Shown here: in pieces, positions 1-5,837 of the stretch
How the letters are laid out: each line of letters begins with the position of its first letter
How positions within the stretch are numbered: the stretch's first letter is position 1
NCBI GenBank assembly: GCA_002293365.1
Contig: DBDD01000147.1
Span: 1 to 7,714, forward strand
DNA from: Christensenella sp. UBA941
Lineage (GTDB): Bacteria; Bacillota; Clostridia; Christensenellales; UBA941
Length of the DNA stretch: 7,714 bases
Reading direction: 5' to 3'
Position numbers and translations under genes: made by a program
Notes under the pieces: model-generated
What the model saw: only the letters and a program-made list of their open reading frames with translations
Database searches by the model: none
Told to the model about the DNA's origin: nothing

Positions 1-509
1 CCGACGTATTGCCACAATACCGGAACCATGACGGCGACAAGCGCTGTATCCCTTGTGCCGAGCCACGGCACGCCTTCGTTTATAACACCGATAAGCTTCA
101 AGAACAGGTTGATAACGCCCATGTCCTGGTTGTACATGCGCATCCAGAGCTGGCCGATTATAACCGAGGAGAGTATGACAGGTATGAAGAAGACCGTTAC
201 GAAGAAGCGCTCGCCCTTAACGCGATTCGACAGGACCAGCGCTAAAAGCATCGAGAGCGGCAGCTGTATGACGACCGCCGCCAGCGCGAAGATGAACGCG
301 TTCAGCATGGCGTTCGGGAACGTGGACGACGAAAACAGCTCTATATAGTTGTCAAACCCCACGAAAACCATGTCGCCGATGCCGTTCCAATCGTTCAGGC
401 TGTAGATAAGCGACATGAAGATCGGCGCGATGAGAATTACGGTAAAGAGCAGCAGCGCAGGGAGAAGGAAAATGAGGATGGCCGGCTTATTCTGCATGAT
501 GCGTTTCAT
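1..509 (-). CDS. Carbohydrate ABC transporter permease, MalF/UgpA type (partial, 3' end outside window)
   Basis: Reading the minus strand from the ATG at 509 gives an open frame of 169 codons to the left edge with no stop, so only the N-terminal half or so is present. The protein is an inner-membrane subunit of a binding-protein-dependent sugar importer. Visible features are a first membrane helix at about residues 10-38 after a short basic N-terminus (MKRIMQNKP), the typical 'VGFDNYIELF' periplasmic segment (about 50-59), a second helix near 68-92, an 'RFFVTVFFIPVILSS' helix near 101-120, and the 'GVINLFLKLIG..PWLGT' loop usual in MalF/UgpA permeases. The EAA loop that contacts the ATPase lies beyond the window. 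The start is supported by a strong ribosome site 7 nt upstream. No solute-binding-protein gene precedes it, since the next gene to the right is divergent; partners must lie to the left. Family assignment is confident, substrate unknown. Confidence 0.9.
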   Translation of the reverse strand, partial: MKRIMQNKPAILIFLLPALLLFTVILIAPIFMSLIYSLNDWNGIGDMVFVGFDNYIELFSSSTFPNAMLNAFIFALAAVVIQLPLSMLLALVLSNRVKGERFFVTVFFIPVILSSVIIGQLWMRMYNQDMGVINLFLKLIGVINEGVPWLGTRDTALVAVMVPVLWQYV

Positions 510-516
510 ACGGATT

Positions 517-524
517 CTCCCCTT
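517..524 (-). promoter_or_regulatory. Ribosome binding site of the permease
   Basis: On the minus strand the sequence AAGGGGAG lies 7 nt before the ATG at 509. It fixes the permease start at 509 rather than at the in-frame ATG four codons later (MKRIM). Confidence 0.8.
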
Positions 525-531
525 ATAGTAG

Positions 532-556
532 TTAGAAAATAGAAATTAGAAATTAG
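532..556. repeat. Short A/T-rich direct repeat upstream of the permease
   Basis: TTAGAAAA, ATAGAAAT and TTAGAAAT follow one another with a period of 7-8 bp, ending in TTAG. They lie about 23-47 bp upstream of the permease start codon, just before its ribosome site. They could be a slipped-strand repeat or part of the permease promoter or leader; the sequence does not decide. No convincing -35/-10 pair was found in them. Confidence 0.4.
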
Positions 557-566
557 TAGATATTTC

Positions 567-594
567 GCGGGCGGGGATGGAACCCCGCCCCTAC
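567..594 (-). repeat. 28-bp palindromic intergenic repeat, copy 1
   Basis: The unit begins GCGGGCGGGG, has the loop ATGGAA and ends CCCCGCCCCTAC. GGGCGGGG (569-576) pairs with CCCCGCCC (583-590) in an 8-bp stem with a 6-nt loop. It is nearly identical to copy 3 and is the inverted form of copy 2. Strand is arbitrary: the orientation with the TTCCAT loop is called plus. It looks like a REP-like intergenic element with no coding capacity. Confidence 0.8.
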
Positions 595-615
595 GCACCG
601 GAAACTTTGGATTAT

Positions 616-643
616 GTAGGGTCGGGCTTCCATGCCCGACCGC
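616..643 (+). repeat. 28-bp palindromic intergenic repeat, copy 2 (inverted)
   Basis: This copy is inverted relative to copies 1 and 3: GTAG at the left, loop TTCCAT (628-633), stem GGTCGGGC (620-627) with GCCCGACC (634-641). Aligned with copy 1 it differs at four positions, and these four form two base pairs that changed together (G-C to T-A and G-C to C-G). The hairpin is therefore fully kept despite sequence change. Confidence 0.8.
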
Positions 644-659
644 AAAAAATATCGTGGCC

Positions 660-687
660 GCGGGCGGGGATAGAACCCCGCCCCTAC
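660..687 (-). repeat. 28-bp palindromic intergenic repeat, copy 3
   Basis: This copy is identical to copy 1 except for one base in the loop (ATAGAA instead of ATGGAA). The 8-bp stem GGGCGGGG/CCCCGCCC is kept. Spacing between copies is 21 bp (1 to 2) and 16 bp (2 to 3), so the three make an alternating cluster between two divergent genes. Confidence 0.8.
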
Positions 688-696
688 TTTTATCGA

Positions 697-717
697 GTTT
701 CCGCCACCGGCGGAAAC
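697..717. repeat. Perfect 9-bp hairpin with 3-nt loop
   Basis: GTTTCCGCC (697-705) and GGCGGAAAC (709-717) form a perfect inverted repeat around ACC. No T-run follows on either strand, so it is not a standard intrinsic terminator. It sits between the repeat cluster and the leader of the lyxose isomerase gene. It could be an operator, a leader structure or another dispersed palindrome; function unknown. Confidence 0.6.
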
Positions 718-814
718 AGGGAATATATGTATATATCCATATGGCAGGAAACGAGCTTCTTCTTGTTGAATAGCAAATACCATGCTGATCTATAAAGTGG
801 AGGGCAATTGAGCT

Positions 815-1501
815 ATGAAACGCAGCAAAATCAACGCGGCACTAAAATCCATGGAAGCTTTTATAAAAGAATATAAATTTGCGCTGCCCCCGTTTTGCGC
901 CTTTACACCGGAAGAATGGGCCGAAAAGGGACACGAGTACGACGAAATACGCGACAACATGCTCGGTTGGGATATAACGGACTATGGCTTGGGCGACTTT
1001 CAAAAAATCGGCTTTTCGCTTATTACTATACGCAACGGCAATCTGGCGATGAAGGACAAATATTCAAAGACATACGCGGAAAAGCTGCTGTTCTTGAGCG
1101 ACGGACAGTGTTCCCCCATGCACTTTCACTGGAGCAAAATGGAGGATATCATAAACCGCGGCGGCAGCGATATCCTGATCCGCGTGTATAACGCCACGGA
1201 GGACGAAGACCTCGACCGCATTAATGATGTAACCGTCCATTTAGACGGCCGGAAGACCACTGTACCGGCGGGAACGCAGCTGCGCTTAAAGCCAGGCGAG
1301 AGTATTACTATCTATCCGTACATGTATCACGATTTCACGACGGAGGCCGGCAAGGGGCCGGTACTACTTGGCGAAGTTAGTCAATGCAACGACGACAATA
1401 CGGACAACCGTTTCTATGAAAAGATGGGGCGCTTTCCCGCAATAGAGGAGGACGAGCCCGCTTACCGCCTGCTCTGCAACGAGTATCCAGAGGCGAAATA
1501 G
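815..1501 (+). CDS. D-lyxose ketol-isomerase (cupin-type sugar isomerase)
   Basis: The 228-residue protein matches the D-lyxose isomerase family (Bacillus YdaE / Cohnella enzyme type), which interconverts D-lyxose and D-xylulose with a divalent metal, usually Mn2+; some relatives also act on D-mannose/D-fructose. It is a cytoplasmic single-domain cupin. The first cupin motif is visible as 'MHFHWSKMEDI', giving likely metal ligands His103, His105 and Glu110. The second is in 'IYPYMYHDF', giving His172. The 'GEVSQCNDDNTDNRF' segment (186-200) after the second motif is also typical. The length is that of a complete family member. The start is backed by GGAGGG at 799-804, 10 nt upstream. It is divergent from the sugar permease, which fits a pentose or rare-sugar locus. 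A two-component system follows 108 bp downstream on the same strand. The D-xylulose product would need a xylulokinase, which is not in the window. Confidence 0.9.
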   Translation: MKRSKINAALKSMEAFIKEYKFALPPFCAFTPEEWAEKGHEYDEIRDNMLGWDITDYGLGDFQKIGFSLITIRNGNLAMKDKYSKTYAEKLLFLSDGQCSPMHFHWSKMEDIINRGGSDILIRVYNATEDEDLDRINDVTVHLDGRKTTVPAGTQLRLKPGESITIYPYMYHDFTTEAGKGPVLLGEVSQCNDDNTDNRFYEKMGRFPAIEEDEPAYRLLCNEYPEAK

Positions 1502-1514
1502 ACGTTTTATTAAA

Positions 1515-1555
1515 TTTTATTGTATTACGGGGCAAAGCCCCGTAATACAATAAAA
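1515..1555. repeat. Long perfect hairpin (19-bp stem, AAA loop), first of a pair
   Basis: The left arm 1515-1533 (ends ATTACGGGGC) is exactly complementary to the right arm 1537-1555 (begins GCCCCGTAAT), with loop AAA. It lies 13 bp after the lyxose isomerase stop. The right arm is followed by A residues, not T, so it is not a canonical rho-independent terminator in either direction, although such a stable structure could still slow transcription or protect the mRNA 3' end. Its centre is the 13-bp core GGGGCAAAGCCCC, which recurs in the next hairpin. Confidence 0.8.
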
Positions 1556-1561
1556 AAATAT

Positions 1562-1592
1562 TATCCGCATGGGACAAAGCCCCATGCGGATA
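1562..1592. repeat. Second hairpin with the same core but different arms
   Basis: TATCCGCATGGG (1562-1573) pairs with CCCATGCGGATA (1581-1592) in a 12-bp stem around ACAAAGC. The central 13 bp, GGGACAAAGCCCC (1571-1583), differ from the core of the preceding hairpin by one base, while the outer arms are unrelated. It ends 17 bp before the response regulator start codon, so it lies in the 5' leader of the regulator message if the genes are cotranscribed. Confidence 0.75.
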
Positions 1593-1609
1593 GATTGCGA
1601 AAGATAGTG

Positions 1610-3199
1610 ATGTTAAAAGTAATAATCGCGGATGACGAAACGCGCCTATGCCGCCTTGTACAATTGCTCGCGGACTGGCAAGCGCTCGATATGGAGGTTG
1701 TGGGCACAGCCTCGAACGGTTTTGAGGCTGTCGAGCTTATCGAAACGCTCGCGCCCGATATTTTGATAACCGATATACGAATGCCGGGCTGCGACGGCTT
1801 GGAGCTTATACAAAGAGCGCGGCAGCTTTCGTCCGAGCTGGAGATAGTCATCATCAGCGGCTACGCGGAATTCGAATACGCGCAAACAGCCATCCGCCAA
1901 GGCGTGAGCGGATATCTGCTAAAGCCGATAAAAAAAGAAGCGCTTATGGCGACGCTAAAAGAAATAGGCGAGCGCTGCAAAGCGCGCGCCGCTTCAGGCA
2001 TGGCGATGGAGCAGCTGCAAAAAGACAGGCTCAAGAGTCACGATTTGCTGCGTCACCGTTTGATAGAAGACCTCGTCCATCGGCGATATAATGTGCAAAC
2101 TGTGGATCAGCTTGAGCAAGAGTATGGGTTTTTAGCCGAAGAAGAGCTTTTACTGGTTTTTATTTTAAAAGCGGATTACGATTCCTTGCATACGGCCGAA
2201 GCCTCACTCCTGCTCGCGCAGAAAAAAGCAGACGAGCTGTTTTCCACCTTCGTACTGCCGGAAAGCTCGAATGGCTTGCTCTATTTTATAGGGGCGCGCG
2301 CATACGGGCTAATAAACTACGCGGCCTCACGGCATGACGATATGCGGCATGCGTTGCGGCTATTTCTCAATCAACTCGAAGCCCAGAAGTTTCTATTCGG
2401 AAGCATGGAATTCACGCTGGCGATGGGCGGCGTCGTGAAAAGCGCGAAGGATTTGCCTGTTTCTATGTACGGCGCGCGAAACGCGGTTTGTGAGCGCCTT
2501 TTAGAAGGCACCGGGCGCCTGCTTGAGTTCATGGCGCCGATTCCGGGCGGCGAACGCTCTTTGCTTCCGGAAGGCTATGACCGCGCAATCCATCACGCTG
2601 TTGAGGCGCTAAACCCCGAGGAAGCGAGCCGCGCCGCCCAAGAAATCGCACAGGAAGTAAAAAAGAACGGCGATATACGCGGCTACGAAATATTCGACTT
2701 AGTATTAGCCGCGGGGAGAATGTTTGTGCTGTTAATCGCCGCGAACGATGAAGATCGGCTCATGGGCGAGCTAGAGCGGCGCTGCGATCTTTGTTCAAGC
2801 GCTCAAAAGCTGTTCGCATGCCTGGAGGTATTCATATGCGAACACATCGAGGCCGCCGCGGCGCGCCGGACGAACGAAACGACGCGTCCCATCCGTATAG
2901 CGAAGCAATACATCCAAAAACATTTCAACGAACCCATAACATTGGAGGACGTCTGCGCCGCGATAGGGTTCAGCGCAAGCTATTTCAGCTTGATTTTCAA
3001 AAAAGAGACGGGCGAAGGATTCGCAAAATACCTTACGCGCCTTAGAATCGAACACGCAAAGGCGCTTCTACAGGAGACGAATTATTCTGTTTCCGAAATA
3101 TGCGCGCGGGTCGGCTATAGCGACCTAAAGCATTTTACGGGAACGTTTAAAAAGACGACAAATCTTAGCCCCGGACAATATCGAAAACTATACGGGTAG
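1610..3199 (+). CDS. YesN-like response regulator with AraC-type DNA-binding domain
   Basis: A 529-residue transcription regulator. Residues 1-115 are a receiver domain: acidic pocket Asp8/Asp9, phosphorylation site Asp55 in 'ILITDIRMPG', Ser83 in 'IISGYAEF' and Lys105 in 'LLKPI'. All key residues are present. Residues about 120-425 form the variable middle region; 'AMGGVVKSAKDLPVSMYGAR' is the degenerate cyclase-like segment common in YesN proteins. Residues about 428-529 are an AraC/XylS domain with two helix-turn-helix units ('LEDVCAAIGFSASYFSLIF' and 'VSEICARVGYSDLKHFTGTF'). The start at 1610 gives the canonical 'MLKVIIADDE'. The frame is open further upstream, but that part reads through the two hairpins and is not protein-like. 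The ribosome site is weak (GAAAG). The stop is 9 bp before the kinase gene. It is probably phosphorylated by that kinase and may control nearby sugar genes; targets are not visible. Confidence 0.95.
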   Translation: MLKVIIADDETRLCRLVQLLADWQALDMEVVGTASNGFEAVELIETLAPDILITDIRMPGCDGLELIQRARQLSSELEIVIISGYAEFEYAQTAIRQGVSGYLLKPIKKEALMATLKEIGERCKARAASGMAMEQLQKDRLKSHDLLRHRLIEDLVHRRYNVQTVDQLEQEYGFLAEEELLLVFILKADYDSLHTAEASLLLAQKKADELFSTFVLPESSNGLLYFIGARAYGLINYAASRHDDMRHALRLFLNQLEAQKFLFGSMEFTLAMGGVVKSAKDLPVSMYGARNAVCERLLEGTGRLLEFMAPIPGGERSLLPEGYDRAIHHAVEALNPEEASRAAQEIAQEVKKNGDIRGYEIFDLVLAAGRMFVLLIAANDEDRLMGELERRCDLCSSAQKLFACLEVFICEHIEAAAARRTNETTRPIRIAKQYIQKHFNEPITLEDVCAAIGFSASYFSLIFKKETGEGFAKYLTRLRIEHAKALLQETNYSVSEICARVGYSDLKHFTGTFKKTTNLSPGQYRKLYG

Positions 3200-3208
3200 G
3201 GCGCAAGT

Positions 3209-4228
3209 ATGGGCTTTTTTCAAGCCAAGTGGAAATATATCTTCTTCCGCGCCTGTATCCTCTTCGTAATATCGGCGCTGTTTGCGATTCTCGCGGCAAT
3301 CATCGCGCTGCCAGCCTATATCGTTTTGCCGGTATTTACACTTTTTCTAATCGCAGGCGCGCTCTTTATCATAAGGCCTTATCTGCGGGCGGACAAGCTA
3401 ATTAAGCTTTACCTCGAAGGCTATTCGCTCTTATCCGAAGAAGACGGCGTCTACTTAGCCATATCCCCCGCTACGGATATGCTTTTCGCGCAATTGCAAG
3501 AGATAGCGAGCCCAACAAAGCTCTTTAGCTTAAATAAACGCCAGGCGCAATATTTAGCGCTGCAAAACCAGATCAATCCGCATTTCCTTTATAATACACT
3601 GGAAAGCATCCGCAGCGAGGCGATGCTTGCCGGTCTCGACGACGTTGCTAGTATGACAGAGGCGCTGGCTACGTTTTTTCGTTATAGCATAACAAAAGTC
3701 GAAAGCCTAGTATCGGTAGAAGAAGAGCTGCAAAACTGCGAAACCTACTTTAGTATTCAGCAATACCGCTTTGGAGAGCGCCTAAAGCTCGAAATAGTCG
3801 TATCTCCCGAAGACCGCGAGGATATTTTTCGCTGCCGCCTGCCGAAGCTGACAATGCAGCCGATTCTCGAAAACTGCATCATCCACGGCACGGAGTTAAA
3901 AATAGGCACCGGCCATCTATCGATTCATCTTGAGCGCACAGAAAAGCGCTTGTTGATCCGTATTTCAGACGACGGAATAGGCATGGACGAGGAAGCCTTA
4001 CATAGGCTAAACGACAAGCTTGGCAAGGGTATTAGCCTAGCCATGCAGGAACAGGAGACGAAAGGCGGGCTTGCGCTTGTCAATGTGGACAACAGAATAC
4101 GCCTGCTCTTCGGCGACGAGTACGGCCTGCATGTCTTCTCCATCCCAGGTTCGGGAACGGACGTTGAGATTACTTTACCCGCAATCACCAGCGACAGAGA
4201 GGTTAAAAACACCGAGGTGCTGCAATGA
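3209..4228 (+). CDS. YesM/LytS-family sensor histidine kinase lacking an extracellular sensor domain
   Basis: A 339-residue membrane histidine kinase (His_kinase/HATPase_c type). Two hydrophobic helices, about residues 11-33 and 36-56, are separated by only a few residues, so there is no room for the roughly 250-residue extracellular sensor usual in YesM kinases. A juxtamembrane linker (57-115) follows. The phosphoacceptor is His125 in 'QNQINPHFLYNTLESI'. The N-box is 'QPILENCIIHG' (217-227, Asn222), the G1 box 'SDDGIGMD' (253-260), and the last ATP-lid motif 'GGLALVNVDNRI' (286-297). The kinase core therefore looks active. ATG at 3209 is preceded by AGGG at 3198-3201. The gene overlaps the next one by 4 bp (ATGA), so the two are translationally coupled. 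It probably pairs with the upstream regulator. The short membrane domain suggests sensing inside the membrane or through a partner protein. Confidence 0.93.
   Translation: MGFFQAKWKYIFFRACILFVISALFAILAAIIALPAYIVLPVFTLFLIAGALFIIRPYLRADKLIKLYLEGYSLLSEEDGVYLAISPATDMLFAQLQEIASPTKLFSLNKRQAQYLALQNQINPHFLYNTLESIRSEAMLAGLDDVASMTEALATFFRYSITKVESLVSVEEELQNCETYFSIQQYRFGERLKLEIVVSPEDREDIFRCRLPKLTMQPILENCIIHGTELKIGTGHLSIHLERTEKRLLIRISDDGIGMDEEALHRLNDKLGKGISLAMQEQETKGGLALVNVDNRIRLLFGDEYGLHVFSIPGSGTDVEITLPAITSDREVKNTEVLQ
4214..4219 (+). promoter_or_regulatory. Ribosome binding site of the degenerate ABC ATPase gene
   Basis: GAGGTG lies within the end of the kinase gene, 5 nt before the ATG at 4225 that overlaps the kinase stop codon. 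It supports the 4225 start over the in-frame ATG at 4246, which would start closer to where RbsA-type proteins usually begin but has only a weak upstream purine stretch. Confidence 0.6.
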
Positions 4229-5706
4229 GGCGGGAAGTATTGCGCATGGAGCGCGTCAGCCTTTTGGAGCGGGGCGTCATACAGCTTCACGGATTCACGC
4301 TCAACATATTCGAAGGCGAAGTAGTAGGGCTTCTGCCGGTCAACAACCATGGGCTAACGGCGCTATTACAGCTGCTTCAACATAATACGCCCTTGCGATC
4401 CGGCTATATTTATTACAAAGAAAAGCCGATAAACACATGGCGCTCCTCAAAACAGCGCCAAAACAGGATCGGGCTTATTCAAAGCGAATCGAGTCTCGTC
4501 GAAGGGCTGTCTGTCGCGGATAATATCTTCGTGCTGCGTCCCGGCGCTAAAGCATGGTTAATCCGCTCCTCCACACAGTACAAGCAACTCATGCCGTTTT
4601 TAGAACAAGTCGGCATCTATATTTCCGCCGATACCTACGTAAGCGAGCTATCGCCCTTCGAAAAGGTTGTCGTGGACGTACTGAAGTCCGTGATGGCCGG
4701 CTGTAAGCTCATAGTACTTAGGGAGATACGTACGAGCGTTGGCGACGAGGATCTTAGAAAAATCCACAGCCTATTACGCTATTATACAGATCAAGGCATA
4801 TCGTTTTTATATATCGATTCCCATTATGAAGAATTGCGCCGTATTTGTTGCCGAGTCGCGCTTATGTCGAATGGCGGCATCATAAAAACGCTAAAAAGCA
4901 ACGCGGCGATACTTGAGCCGTTTGACATGATCTCCAAGCCCACTCTCTTTGGAGGTGAGCTCGCGTTAAGCGGAGATGCTATGAGGAGCACTTCGCCCGA
5001 ACGTAACGCTCATTTTGTACACAGCAAGAAAAATGACATCGCCGGGCAGGCTTCGCGTGCGCATGACGAACGCGGCGTATTCGAAGCCAAAAACGTTACC
5101 GGCTCTTTCGTCTACAACGTAAGCTTCACCGCAGCGCCCGGCAAATGCGTCGTGCTGCAAGGCGAAAGCGACCAAATGCTGAATGAATTGCTGCAAATAT
5201 TCTCCGGCCAACCGGCGAGCGGCGAACTGCTGTTATGCGGTAAAAAAGCCTCGCTAAAATCCAATCGCGATATAGCGATCATACAGGAGCTGCCTACCCA
5301 TACGATGTTATTCAACGAATTAAGCTACATGGATAATCTTTGCTTCTCGCTCGATCATCGCCTGCCGGAAATTTGGCGCAGTATGCAGCTAAGAGAAGGC
5401 ATACGGCGCGAATACGCCTCTACTCTTGGCGCAGACGTATTTGATTCACGCGTAGATAAACTTAGTGAAGTACAAAAATACAGGCTGGTTTACACGAGAG
5501 TTGTTCTGCAAAAGCCGAAAGTAGCGTTCGTCGTAAAGCCATTTCGCCGTACGGACGTAGAGCTCCGCGTACATATATGGGCGCTGTTAAAAATGCTGCT
5601 GGATAAAAACATCAGCGTAGTGATACTCACGATCAATCTTGCGGATTGCGTATCCTTGGCGGATAATCTGATCCGGCTTCGCGGCAGCCCAGCCGCAAAT
5701 GTATGA
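4225..5706 (+). CDS. Tandem ABC ATPase homologue (RbsA/MglA architecture) with degenerate catalytic motifs
   Basis: A 493-residue protein with the two-cassette layout and length of sugar-importer ATPases, but with most catalytic motifs lost. In cassette 1 (about 8-235) the Walker A position reads 'LPVNNHGLTA' (37-46; no GxGK[ST], Lys replaced by Leu44), the Q-loop Gln is Ser87, the signature 'LSPFEK' (142-147) lacks the GGQ pattern, and Walker B 'KLIVLREIRT' has Arg166 for Asp while keeping Glu167; the switch His200 is kept in 'YIDSHYEEL'. In cassette 2 (about 285-493) Walker A is 'GESDQMLNELL' (313-323), the signature is 'LSEVQK' (413-418), and Walker B 'VAFVVKPFRR' replaces Asp-Glu by Val437-Lys438. 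The frame has no stops or shifts and the hydrophobic core is preserved, so it looks like a selected pseudo-enzyme rather than a decaying gene. It is coupled to the kinase and no permease gene follows. A structural or signalling role is inference. Confidence 0.8.
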   Translation: MRREVLRMERVSLLERGVIQLHGFTLNIFEGEVVGLLPVNNHGLTALLQLLQHNTPLRSGYIYYKEKPINTWRSSKQRQNRIGLIQSESSLVEGLSVADNIFVLRPGAKAWLIRSSTQYKQLMPFLEQVGIYISADTYVSELSPFEKVVVDVLKSVMAGCKLIVLREIRTSVGDEDLRKIHSLLRYYTDQGISFLYIDSHYEELRRICCRVALMSNGGIIKTLKSNAAILEPFDMISKPTLFGGELALSGDAMRSTSPERNAHFVHSKKNDIAGQASRAHDERGVFEAKNVTGSFVYNVSFTAAPGKCVVLQGESDQMLNELLQIFSGQPASGELLLCGKKASLKSNRDIAIIQELPTHTMLFNELSYMDNLCFSLDHRLPEIWRSMQLREGIRREYASTLGADVFDSRVDKLSEVQKYRLVYTRVVLQKPKVAFVVKPFRRTDVELRVHIWALLKMLLDKNISVVILTINLADCVSLADNLIRLRGSPAANV

Positions 5707-5759
5707 GCCGTTTCTTTTCTGTGCGCTTACAAGATTTTTACACGCATCATACTGTTTTT

Positions 5760-5795
5760 TTGCTTCGAACATGTTAACATAAGCATATATACAAT
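5760..5795 (+). promoter_or_regulatory. Possible promoter/operator region of the 5'-nucleotidase gene
   Basis: This AT-rich stretch lies in the 131-bp gap before the nucleotidase. TTGCTT (5760-5765) could be a -35 element, with CATATA (5784-5789, 18-bp spacing) or TACAAT (5790-5795) as -10 candidates; none is a strong pair. The perfect 10-bp palindrome ATGTTAACAT (5771-5780) lies between them and could be an operator half. A separate promoter is expected because the gap is long and the downstream gene is unrelated to the two-component unit. No clear terminator for the upstream genes was seen in the gap. Confidence 0.35.
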
Positions 5796-5837
5796 GTACT
5801 TACAATTTACTAAAAAAAGAAAGGTTGGAATCTATTC

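Noticed and set aside
567..687. CRISPR-like array (three 28-bp repeats separated by 16-21 bp)
   Set aside because: The middle copy is inverted, the units are strong palindromes, spacers are too short and unequal, and no cas gene is present.
553..795. Small open frames on both strands over the repeat cluster
   Set aside because: Their translations mostly reflect the palindromic repeats (PRPYAP-like strings), and they have no ribosome sites or family features.
1515..1555. Intrinsic terminator of the lyxose isomerase gene
   Set aside because: The stem is followed by A residues rather than T on the plus strand, and no gene on the minus strand ends here. It is kept as a hairpin of unknown role.
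1520..1609. Upstream extension of the response regulator to an ATG at 1520 (30 extra residues)
   Set aside because: The extension only translates the two palindromic hairpins. The family start MLKVIIADDE begins at 1610.
4225..5706. Decaying pseudogene of a sugar ABC ATPase
   Set aside because: There is no stop, frameshift or length loss, the gene is translationally coupled to an intact kinase gene, and the fold pattern of both cassettes is still readable. A pseudo-enzyme is the better explanation, though recent decay cannot be fully excluded.
5774..5805. Pho-box-like repeats (TTAACA at 5774, TTACAA at 5800) before the nucleotidase
   Set aside because: Only two loose matches, 26 bp apart, without the regular 11-bp period expected for PhoP binding in Bacillus.
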